DNA of 64,000 nt, taken from Nymphalis io (Eukaryota; Arthropoda; Insecta; Lepidoptera; Nymphalidae). Both the position numbers and the translations under genes were made by a program. Under the pieces are notes generated by a model. It had not been told where the DNA came from. It ran no database searches and was given only the letters and a program-made list of their open reading frames with translations. The stretch is from positions 2,691,001 to 2,755,000 of the forward strand of contig NC_065896.1 of NCBI RefSeq assembly GCF_905147045.1, given 5' to 3'. Of the stretch, positions 25,601 through 34,160 are shown in pieces (position 1 is the first letter of the stretch; every line of letters starts with the position of its first letter).

Positions 25601-28600
25601 TTTTGAGGAGAAGGTCTGGAGCTTATTCCACCACGCTGCTCCAATGCGGGTTGGTGGAAAAACCTATAGTCAATTTAATATTCCAGAATACAAATAATAA
25701 AAAATGAAATTCGTCCTTGTAATGTTCGCCAGGCAAAACTGCCGCGAGGTATTGAAAACATTCGGCCTCATATAGAGCAAGTGGACAACGTACCACTACT
25801 GGTGTCACTATTCACAGACTGCACAGCTAATTCCGTTCAGCGAATGATTCAGATTATGCAGGTAAGAATTTTTAATTATACTAAAATTAATTATAACGAT
25901 TTTAAATGTATAAAAGTTTCCATTAGAAGTTAACCATTAAAGTTTATTTATATTTAGGATTACGGCGAGGTGGTGTGCGTAATGGGGTCGACAGCTAACT
26001 GCCAAAATATGGAGATTTTTATGCAAGCTGATGCTAGGTAAGATTGAAAATTATTTATTTATAAACTACTCTCGATTTACATTAGGCTTATAATTCATTT
26101 TTCCTCTCATGCCAGCATAGCAGTTGAGCCGCTATATCCAGTTTTATGCCAAAAGATGCCGCCATATCAAGTACCGCGAGACTGCATTGGACCGATTGAT
26201 TTAGCGAGGTCACTGAACTCTGTACCGTGCTCCCTATCGGTAATACATTAATTTAAAAATAAACTTTATTTGTAAAGTTTTTGTAATTTTTTTTTTTTTT
26301 TTCAAAAACAAAACGACGAGTAAAACATCTGTATGGAATAGGGATTTTCTTAAGTTTATATAAAATTCAAATTTGCTACGCTAATGTCTCGTCATGGCAC
26401 TTGCCATAGGTTTAGTAATTGAAAATACTTTTTTCTTTAAAAAAATACTTACTATTGATGCACGCTCACCTTAAAGTTGAAAAACAAATGGCAAAGTCAG
26501 CCGTGCACCAACTACTGCAACACTCAGGTATGTAAGTCCATTGAACATAGTATATACATAAAAGGCTATGTTAGTCTCGGCTATGCATGGTGTGACATAA
26601 TGCAGCAAAAGTCAGTTATATTTTACTTTTTTTTTAATATTATTTATAGTCTGTTTAAAAAAAAAAGTCTGTTTTTTGTTTTAAAAAAAAGCCGAGATGG
26701 CCTAGTGGTAAGAACGCGTGAATCTTAACCGATGATCGTGGGTTCAAACCCGGGCAAGCACCACTGAATTTTCATGTGCTTAATTTGTGTTTATAATTCA
26801 TCTCGTGCTTAACGGTGAAGGAAAACATCGTGAGGAAACCTGCATGTGTCTAATTTCATTGAAATTCTGCCACATGTGTATTCTACCAACCCGCATTGGA
26901 GCAGCGTGGTGGAATAAGCTCCAAACCTCCTCCTCAAAAGGGAGAGGGGGCCTTAGCTCAGCAGTGGGACATTAACAGGCTGTTACAATACAAAAAATTA
27001 CAATAGTCTGTTTTATATAAAAAAAATTAAGGTGTACATTTTTAGTATTTATTTAGGTTTGGAGGGTAATGATTTAAGGCGCTATGTATGTATGTAAGTA
27101 TATTCATGTGTTCCCGTATAGCTTTTAAACTACTTTTCATTATTCGAAACGTCTTCATTGGCTATGTGACATCACTCTTAATTCGTAATGGCACCTAGAC
27201 GACAGATTATCCTATATTTTAAAAAAATGGTTTTGATGTGCCGTTGTGTATGATTTCAAAGAATTTAATCAAAAATAAATTTATTATTAGATCTTGTTCG
27301 CTGCTTTTCTGGAATTAACTCGATAATTTATCGTAATCTAATAATACGTTGTCATGTAATATGATATATCATTATTTAAATATTAATAATGTTCATTTCG
27401 CCTGTTACACGATTTCCAGGTCATTCCGTAATACGCATACACATGTGAAATTGTGAACAGGTTCAAAATATAAATACAGGACAAAATATTATATTTTGTT
27501 AAAATTTTCTGAAAATTAGAAATAACATGATTAATATAAAAAATCCCCATATATAGACGGTGATGGCAATTGGCCAATTGGAATAACTGATTCTAGATTA
27601 TTAAAGCAACTTTATAGTTTTCTTTGATTAGTGAACTAGATTGTTTCTTTCTATTATAAAAATAAATCTGGTTTAGCTAATGATATATGTACGGTACTGG
27701 TTCAGATGTCTCGTGACGCGGACGTGTCGCTGTTCGCACTCATCACCATGTCAAGACACTTCACCATGTGTCTTTGGAACAGCACGCAGTTCTGGATCTG
27801 CAGCTCCTGCTTCCTATCGTTGTTACAGGCGAGTGTTCGGACATTTTTATAAGATAATGAAGAATCGAGATATTTTATCATTCTTGACATTTCTATGAAA
27901 TTATATCCCAGAACTTATTAAAAATCTTATCACATAGAAATCGACCGGGTCGTTGGTCTACACTCTCAGGCTACATATTTCTTGGTCCTGGGTTCAAATC
28001 CCGGGTCGGGCCAGACCAGACAGGTAAATAATCGGATAACACGCAAAGCCGATCTTGTGTCCATTTGAGGGAATAGAATGTGCACCGGCGTTTGCACAGA
28101 CTTGGGCACTATAATCTGCCGTCCGCTAATATTCGTTGAGAACGGTCGCCGGGGCCGGAAATCGGTCGGGAGGGCAACATCGACTCGGTTCCGTCACAGC
28201 ATGAGACATTGAACGAGCATCAAAGACGCTTAGCGAGGCGTCATGGGTTTTAACGTGAGCCCGTCCCGCGCAGCTGGGCTCGGTGGCGGTGTTCGGCGCG
28301 GGCGCGCTGAGCGCGGGCGGCGCGGCGGGCGGCTCGCTGGCGGGCGCGCTGCTGGCGGCCGCGCTCAGCTTCGCGCCGCCGCGCGCCGCGCTCGTGCTGC
28401 GCGCCGCCACGCGCCCCGCGCTCGCCTTCAACGCGAGGGTGAGACCGGCGTCCTATCGCTCTCTCGTTTATTTTATTACGTCTCTCTGAAAGTACCATTT
28501 CTAATACTGAGCGTCAACGGGAATTTGAATTCTATGAAAACGCTATCCTATGTGAATTATGTCGTTGATGTGATGAGGATTCGTTGATACTCTGCTAAAA

Positions 28601-30680
28601 AATATATAAACAAAAATATATCCTTGGTTATGTTATGTAATTTTAAAACATAAAAATAGTTACTCCCACTTGTTTGTAAAAGATTATAGTACTATCTGCT
28701 GATTTTTCTGTAGACATATTGAGGATCTACTTTTTCATACGAGGCTTTCGAGTACCTATTAGGGTTTTCACACCGTTCACCCAGACCGACAATTTTTTTT
28801 AGACTACCTTAACAAACCGAATGAATATTAAAATTAATTGCGTGGATTCGGATAAATAAACAATAACTATATGAGTACGACTTTTATATGTTTAGTGTAA
28901 CAGTTTGTTAGATTCAATTGAAATTACAACGATTGTAACAATCGTAATTTTGTTTATGCATATTGATAAGTTATGTATATAATTTATTATCTATCGTAAA
29001 CAGATGGCGCTGTTCGTTTTCTGGTGTTACGCGTGCAAGTTTTTACCTTCAGCGATTTCGATCCTAGTACTATATGGACTAACATTACGAAGCTTCTGCG
29101 AGCAGATAGCATCTTTTACGAATACCACCTCGTGTTGGCTGATATATCCGGTCAATGTTGGGAACTACTCGAGCAGTCAAGACTTATCGTTAAAGAGCTG
29201 GCACGGGTGGGGTGATGATTTCTACGACGGGTTTTATTTAGCGCAGCACATAACACTGGCGTTGATAACTTTGCATTTAAGTGAGTATTCTTTTTTAAAT
29301 AATTAGTAACTATATAAACATATGTATCTAAAAAAATGTTTGTTGTTGCAGTTGTGATATCATTGTCGTTTATACATCGACATTCTTCCATCTGGCAGGG
29401 AAGATTCTGGACAAATTGGGTGTGGTGTGTGACTGTGGCATTTATGTGAGTGTATTTGTAATGTCTATTTATTTACATTAAATAGTCATTGGAAGCTTCT
29501 AGAATTTGTCTTATCGAACTGCCCAAAAAGACATTAATACAGCCTAAGTATGCAGTAAAGTTGATACATGATTATCTATATAAGTACGTATTTACAAAAG
29601 AAAAGTAGTGTATGTAGTATATCAGTTGTCTGGTTTCCATAGCACGGCCTTTGTACAAGCTTAATTTGGGATCAGATGGCCATGTGCGAAAAATATCAAA
29701 AAAAATAAAATATGAATATGTTTTCGTCTCCAGATTAATGGTCCAAAGCGTGTACAGCGCGATCATGCTGCGCGGCTCGTACGGCGCGTGCGCGGCGTGG
29801 GCGGCGTGCGCGCTGCGGCTGGCGGTGCGCGCGCCGCTGCTGGCCGCCTACGCCGCCTCGCTGCTGCTCGTGTTCGCGCTCAACGAGCTCATCAAGTGGC
29901 AGGAGCTCAAGTCAGTATACGCATACGACGGGGAAACAGTGCCGTGCACATTTATAAGCTCCGTTTTATTATTGCAGGAAGCAAACGAACAAATAATATG
30001 ATAGGAGCATCAACTCCTTACATCGTTAATATGAGGCCAAAAATCTAAAATGTTGTCCCTTGTGCCTGTGATCATATTTGCAAATGCACCCTTCAAATCG
30101 AAACACAATTTCTGTACTATATATTGCTATTAGCCTTAGTGGCCTTGACAGCTTTGGGGGCTGAGTACTAAAAATCAGCCGAGAAAAGATGCCTACATTG
30201 GGTGTATACTCACTAAGACTAACGTCAGAAGAGTATTCTGTGGGAACGCTCCTCACCTTAGGACGTTATCGGAATAGTGGGTTATGCGGAGCGCGTGCAG
30301 TCGCCACGTCCACAAGCAGTTACAAGCGGACCTTTTGTCCGCTGGCGAGGTCGGAGTGAGTGTGGTGTTTGTATCGGTTCTATCGTCTTTGTCAATCAGG
30401 ACGTGTTTAGGACGCCTCAGTCTGTTTGGTATGATTCCACTGCCTATATTAATGTATGTACATACGCCTATACGACACTACATACAAAACTACTCTTATT
30501 ATAATAAATACACTAGTACAGAAAAAAATTAATTATTTATTTATTATAAGATGTGAAGAATATTATCCGTACTTATGCTCAAAATAATTTAAACATTGTC
30601 ATTGCAGAGTTGACGCGCGAAATCAAAGACGGGCTCGATTAGACTTTGGAACCAAATTGGGGATGAACTCGCCGTTTTAG
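13609..30680 (+). CDS. TMEM94: TMEM94/ERMA-type P-type ATPase-like membrane protein
   Basis: Twenty-six exons join without a frame break to 1,321 aa (human about 1,356): 13609-13721, 13869-14125, 14252-14359, 14554-14702, 14871-15023, 15337-15545, 15631-15850, 15979-16182, 16473-16657, 16943-17066, 17337-17471, 17974-18119, 18184-18326, 18656-18732, 20145-20344, 24220-24352, 24559-24726, 25733-25861, 25958-26037, 26116-26239, 27706-27828, 28274-28438, 29004-29280, 29352-29445, 29734-29910, 30608-30680. Family hallmarks are LPWALLVEGDTVVLRPGQE, CCVDKKGILSWPNP (D about residue 409, aligned with the P-type phosphorylation loop), MGLESGWNCHISL, AKLPRGI, VPLLVSLFTDCT and the terminal GMNSPF. Hydrophobic pairs lie near residues 55-110 and 265-330, and a membrane cluster forms the last 250 residues. 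Human TMEM94 has been described as an ER magnesium-loading pump; function here is inferred. Intron 21 begins with GC. If the exon-8 donor were skipped, translation would stop one codon later. The boundaries of exons 13 (GTCTCT donor), 16 and 17 are the least certain. The polyadenylation signal is at 30,845. Confidence 0.93.
16473..16657 (+). other. Very GC-rich TMEM94 exon 9
   Basis: This exon encodes the conserved RLKPLGLAALLNTC block. It is strongly G+C-rich, with many CG dinucleotides, while neighbouring exons 8 and 10 and the introns are AT-rich. Exons 13, 22 and 25 behave the same way. Confidence 0.8.
17731..17752 (-). repeat. SINE family C head fragment
   Basis: The minus strand reads CCTCGTTGGTCTAGTGGC, the tRNA-like A-box head of the SINE copies at 46,472 and 27,944. 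The remainder of this copy, perhaps back to 17,660, is too decayed to align by eye. It lies in TMEM94 intron 11. Confidence 0.5.
18896..19194 (-). mobile_element. tRNA-derived SINE, family A (copy 1)
   Basis: Read on the minus strand it opens with a tRNA-like head (GATGGCCCAGTGGTAAGAACG, then B box GGGTTCAAACCC), continues through a conserved body (AAAACATCGTGAGGAAACCTG, CCAACCCGCATTGGAGCAGC), and ends at GTGGGACATAAACAGGCTGT. It is one of several copies in this window that keep the same boundaries. It resembles Metulj-type SINEs described from nymphalid butterflies; that name is from memory. It sits in TMEM94 intron 14. Confidence 0.85.
19262..19286 (-). repeat. SINE family A head remnant
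   Basis: About 24 bp match the tRNA-like head of family A (minus strand AAGCCGAGATGGCCTAGTAG), 70 bp from the full copy. This suggests a second truncated or nested insertion. Confidence 0.45.
19562..19796 (-). repeat. Interspersed repeat family B (copy 1)
   Basis: On the minus strand it contains CACTCATC-type flank loss but keeps the CGGTTTGAAAGGTGAGTGAG, CAAGGGACATAACATCTTAG and CAAGGTTGGTTGCGCATTGG blocks, and ends in CATCAGGTGGCCCATATGCT. The same blocks recur in the same order at 20,481, 25,000 and 53,815. It is probably a nonautonomous retroelement or LINE 3' tail. It lies in TMEM94 intron 14. Confidence 0.75.
20481..20781 (+). repeat. Interspersed repeat family B (copy 2, longest)
   Basis: This is the most complete copy. 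It runs from GGTGGTAGGGCTTTGTGCAA through GTAGGTACCACCCACTCATC, the TTCCGGTTTGAAGGGTGAGT block and the CCAAGGTTGGTGGCGCATTG block, to ATATGCTCGTCCACCTTCCT followed by an A-rich tail. An A-rich end and no terminal inverted repeat favour retroposition. It lies in TMEM94 intron 15. Confidence 0.8.
25000..25274 (+). repeat. Interspersed repeat family B (copy 3, diverged)
   Basis: It shows the same order of blocks as the 20,481 copy with many substitutions (GGTGGTAAGTCTTTTTGTAA at the start, CTATCAGGTGGCCTATCGGC near the end). A short CA-repeat run lies immediately upstream. It is older than the other copies and lies in TMEM94 intron 17. Confidence 0.75.
25551..25659 (-). repeat. SINE family A, truncated (copy 2)
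   Basis: Only the 3' third of family A is kept (plus strand AACAGCCTGTGAATGTCCCA to AATGCGGGTTGGTGGAA). The tRNA-like head is missing, as expected from 5'-truncated retroposition. It lies in TMEM94 intron 17, about 75 bp before exon 18. Confidence 0.8.
26691..26988 (+). mobile_element. tRNA-derived SINE, family A (copy 3, full length)
   Basis: This is a full copy starting GCCGAGATGGCCTAGTGGTA (A box) and GGGTTCAAACCCGGG (B box), with the common body and the end CAGTGGGACATTAACAGGCT. It sits in TMEM94 intron 20 in sense orientation, preceded by an A-rich tract. It is one of the best-preserved copies and so probably young. Confidence 0.87.
27829..28273 (+). other. Non-canonical GC-AG intron in TMEM94
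   Basis: Exon 21 ends ...CTATCGTTGTTACAG and the intron opens GCGAGT. The acceptor CGCGCAG precedes CTGGGCTCGG of exon 22. The join gives LSLLQ|LGSVAVFGAG, in frame and matching the family (human LLQCQLTLVV). No GT donor fits the reading frame nearby. Confidence 0.8.
27944..28178 (+). mobile_element. tRNA-derived SINE, family C (copy 1)
   Basis: The head reads GTCGTTGGTCTACACTCTCA, with B box GGGTTCAAATCCCGGGTCGG, and the tail reads GGGCACTATAATCTGCCGTC and GGCCGGAAATCGGTCGGGAG. It shares head and tail with the longer copy at 46,472 but has an internal deletion. It lies inside the GC-AG intron of TMEM94. Confidence 0.8.
29571..29697 (+). repeat. SINE family D, 5'-truncated (copy 1)
   Basis: It shares a long nearly identical stretch (TTTACAAAAGAAAAGTAGTG, ATCAGTTGTCTGGTTTCCAT, TACAAGCTTAATTTGGGATC) with the opposite-strand copy at 47,088-47,341. 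The tRNA-like head is absent. It is located in TMEM94 intron 24, ending about 40 bp before exon 25. Confidence 0.8.
30048..30120 (-). repeat. Degenerate family B remnant
   Basis: The plus strand keeps TGTCCCTTGTGCCTGTGATC and a diverged CCCTTCAAATCGAAACACAA, matching the reverse complement of family B. It lies in the last TMEM94 intron. It is short, so confidence is modest. Confidence 0.5.
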
Positions 30681-31268
30681 TCATCATCTTATCTAGTCAA
30701 TTACACTTTAGAAAATTTAATAATAACGATGCCAATGCAATGGTTGAAGTTTAGTTTTAAGAGAAATGTTGTACTTTTTATGTACCTACCCACTATTTTG
30801 TACTTAATTTATTCAATGTATCTGTTACAGACATTCAATTTTTTAATAAATGGTATTCTCATAAATTTTGTTTCATTCAAGAATAGCAATAAAAAAAACA
30901 TAATTTTAAACAAATATTTATTTGGACTATTTTATCTTGTGATGTATATTACGTATCGCCCGTCGATGTCGCTATAATAATAGTCGCAAAAATGTCACAT
31001 ATGGGTTAAGGCCATGGTTCACACTATTTAGGCCACTCCCAACCTCAAGTTAGCAATTGGGCACTATATTTAAGAGAAAAATACAATGTATCAACTTTTT
31101 GTGTCAAAAACTTTCAATGATAAATCTACTTCTTTCAGATACTAAGATTTTATTCTTGCCATAAATTAAGTGTTAATAACGATTTTTAATTACGAACTCT
31201 ACAGTCTACACTATTGTTAGTTGCTAAACACTTGTACTTATAGGTAAGTAAATAATTATTTTCCTTCA
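30681..31268. other. Convergent 3' ends of TMEM94 and licorne
   Basis: This 0.59-kb AT-rich spacer contains the two 3' UTRs. A plus-strand AATAAA at 30,845 is suitable for TMEM94, and a minus-strand AATAAA (plus TTTATT at 31,149-31,154) is suitable for licorne. No other feature was seen. Confidence 0.6.
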
Positions 31269-33140
31269 CTAGGAATCATCGGGTAAGTCTAATATTTCTT
31301 GGACAAAGGAAGCCACATCTGTTTCTTTTTGACTATGCTCTTGACAGAATGGATGGGTCAGCAGAGCGTCATAATTAGGTCTCTGTTTGTAGTCTTTCTT
31401 GAGACATTTGGTGATCATATCTTCAAACTCAGGTGTAAATTGTCCATTTGGAAGACTTGGAGGATCATCTTTAACAACTTGCTTTAGTTGCTCAAACGGT
31501 GTACCCCATGTGTTGTAGGGAAATTTACCTGTAGCAAGTTCAATCATAGATATTCCTAGAGACCAAACATCACTACGAATATCATACTGACCCGGATTGC
31601 CACTTGGGTCGATACGTTCAGGTGCCATATATGGCTTACATCCTGCATCAATAGTCTTTGCTACAGAGTCTACTAAATATCCTGAAATGCCAAAGTCGCA
31701 CATCTTCACTTCTCCTTTTCGATTTATTAAAATATTGGAAGGTTTTACATCTCTATGTATGACCCTCAGTTTTGAATAGAGGTAGTGTAGAGCACTTACA
31801 ACTGAAAATGCAATTTTGCCAAGAATATTTTCTGTTATAGTCTTATTATTCTTGTATACCTTAGTGTAGAACTTATCAAGGCTCATATCCATAACTTCCA
31901 TGCAGATCCACACATCACCCTCTCGGAACATGGCACCATAGAAATGTACTGTGTAAGGACATGCACTGGCTCTCATTGAAACATCAAGATCCATCAACAA
32001 ACGCTTAAGCTCCAGTGATTGAGTGTTAAATGATGCTGTTATTCTCTGAAATAGATAAAAATAATTTATTCCCAAAATTACTTTGAAGGTTATTTTTTAA
32101 TGTTTACATAAAATTGTAACAATCCAACCAAATCAAAATTGATGTGTGTGAAACATTTAGTGATAGTAGCAGGCTCAGGCAAAGTCCTTAAGGGGCAGAT
32201 ATGTTGGCGGTGGTTACACATGTGACAATATTTCATTAGACATCATTCTCCCCCTAGCATCAGATGAGTAATAAATGCTTATCAAGCTCATGAATATTGT
32301 GTCATGTGTCTAGTATGTAGTCCATGACCTTTTTTCATTTATTTTATGTTACATAACAAATATTATATAATTGATTAAAATATATACATACCTTAACAGC
32401 CATTATAGTATTACTGGGTCTGTGGTGCATCTTCTCTACAATGCCATATGCTCCACGCCCAAGATCACATATCTTGACCAAGTCATCCGCATGAACGGTA
32501 AAAGTTTTATCATCCACAGTGATAGTGGTTTGTTTGTCTAGGTTCCTTGGAGGAGTTCTGTAACAATACATTCATTAATTCTTTCACTTTGTAACTACAA
32601 TTGTAATCAGTAAATAAACATTATAAAAACCAATAGTCTAATTTTTTCTCCTGCTAGAAACTTACCAAAACCTATTTATTACTGTAACACAGGTTTTTGG
32701 GTTATGAGATTCTAAGAGAACAATTTTATTGTATTGTAGAACAAAAAAATAAAATTATAAGAATATAGTTATAAAAAATTAAACTATTGCTTAAAATGCT
32801 GTGTATAATTTTTGTGATCATTTTGTTTTTATTTTATTAATTTAAGAATAAATATGAAGGAAAGGAAATATGAATGTTCTATACTAAGCTATATAAATAG
32901 TAAGAACTTGGCTACATTTTTCAACTAAAAAATATCTATGACTAATAAAACTAAAACACAATATTATTTAATTATTGTAACTTTTAGTATATAAATGATA
33001 TAATGCCAAGTATGTTAAAAATTATTTAAAGAGATAGTTTGCAACGTACAAGACAAAAATAATTTTACTAACACATTAACTTGTTCTTCTTGGGGTTTAA
33101 AACTGAACCCTGGTGGTGGTGGTTTTCTCCGGCCGGACAT
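31269..33140 (-). CDS. lic: MAP kinase kinase licorne (MKK3/6)
   Basis: Dual-specificity kinase that activates p38 MAP kinases in stress and immune signalling. The last exon 31,269-32,045 carries most of the kinase: the HRDVKPSNIL catalytic loop, DFGISGYLVDSVAKT with the SxxxT activation-loop phosphosites, APERIDP, and the MKK3/6 docking tail TDVASFVQEILDL. Exon 32,392-32,557 gives TPPRNLDKQ, the glycine loop GRGAYGIVEK and the ATP-binding lysine in MAVK. A candidate first coding exon, 33,081-33,140, gives MSGRRKPPPPGFSFKPQEEQ. That exon ends in phase 0 while the next needs phase 2, so a small exon is probably missing between them, or the donor differs. The kinase itself is complete. It is convergent with TMEM94. 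Confidence 0.92.
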
Positions 33141-34160
33141 TTTTAACCCAAGATCTCTTGTAGAACCTGGTCAAACTTGCAAATCCTAATTAGACCCAGC
33201 GCTGTCGTGATGTGACGATTGTTATAATTTATTTTTTTGATGCCATAGCGTTTGAAGTGAGCGTGATAATAAATAAGCAAATGCTATTAAAATAATCAAT
33301 ATATGTATAATATTTTTCTACATTTACTAAAAATATGTAAATTATTAAAGAATTCACAAATCACAATCTCAGTACTTTTGTTTGACAGTTTAATAAGTGT
33401 TGCTAACAGAACTTCAATTAAAAATACCAAACAGTTAAATATTTTAAAAATATTTTCGAACTTGACCTATAGACGAAAAATATACATTCAATAATTGCAT
33501 CGCTATTAAATATATATTTAAAATTATTTTGTATTTTGCCTTACAATACTGATAATAGATAATACATAGATATACACATAGATAGAACTGATAATAGAAA
33601 TTTAGAGCATGAATCTTTAAAAAAAGTATATCTATGTATTATATACCGATGGCCAACAAAAATGTAATGACTTAAATAATTTAATTATAATTTGTCCGCA
33701 CGCCTGTCATAATAACTGTTTTTTTTTAAATTGTAAATTAGTATTAAACTATAAGTTAAGTTTTTACACATTTTCTGTAATTATTAATCCGTATTCAGAT
33801 TACTATAAATTAAAATTGTCTTTTACATTATATCCATCGAATGAATACTTTATAAGATATTATAGTACTGCAGCCCATGACCTAAACCTAGTTCCATGAG
33901 TATCCCAGATGATATATATGTGTATATATATATTCACGAGTTCAATTTAATAATAAAGAAAATGAGAAGTGCTTTAAAAAAACATTTAATTTTTTTTTTA
34001 AAGGCTTGTCCAGGTTTGTCGCCTTGCAGCATATATATATATAAAATTGAACTCGTGCGAAGCTCGCTAGCGTTGAATAAGGGAAACGTCCTTATTGAAT
34101 TAACTTTTAAATATAGGTAGTATAATTAAAACCTCTGTATAATATTATATAAACCATTGT
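33141..34160. other. Spacer between ERCC6/CSB 3' end and licorne 5' end
   Basis: This AT-rich kilobase should contain the licorne promoter and 5' UTR and the CSB 3' UTR. It includes an inverted-repeat pair (33,935-33,948 and 34,044-34,057) flanked by TA repeats, and a small AATAAGG/CCTTATT hairpin near 34,076-34,098. No gene was recognised. Confidence 0.5.
33935..34057. repeat. Inverted-repeat unit, possible small MITE
   Basis: CACGAGTTCAATTT at 33,935-33,948 is the exact reverse complement of 34,044-34,057, and TA-rich runs lie just outside and inside. The roughly 120-bp span and AT-rich interior resemble a miniature foldback element, but no target duplication is clear. Confidence 0.5.

Noticed and set aside
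28126..28587. Several long Arg/Ala-rich ORFs on both strands
   Set aside because: Shadows of the GC-rich TMEM94 exon 22 in other frames, helped by scarce stop codons in GC-rich DNA.
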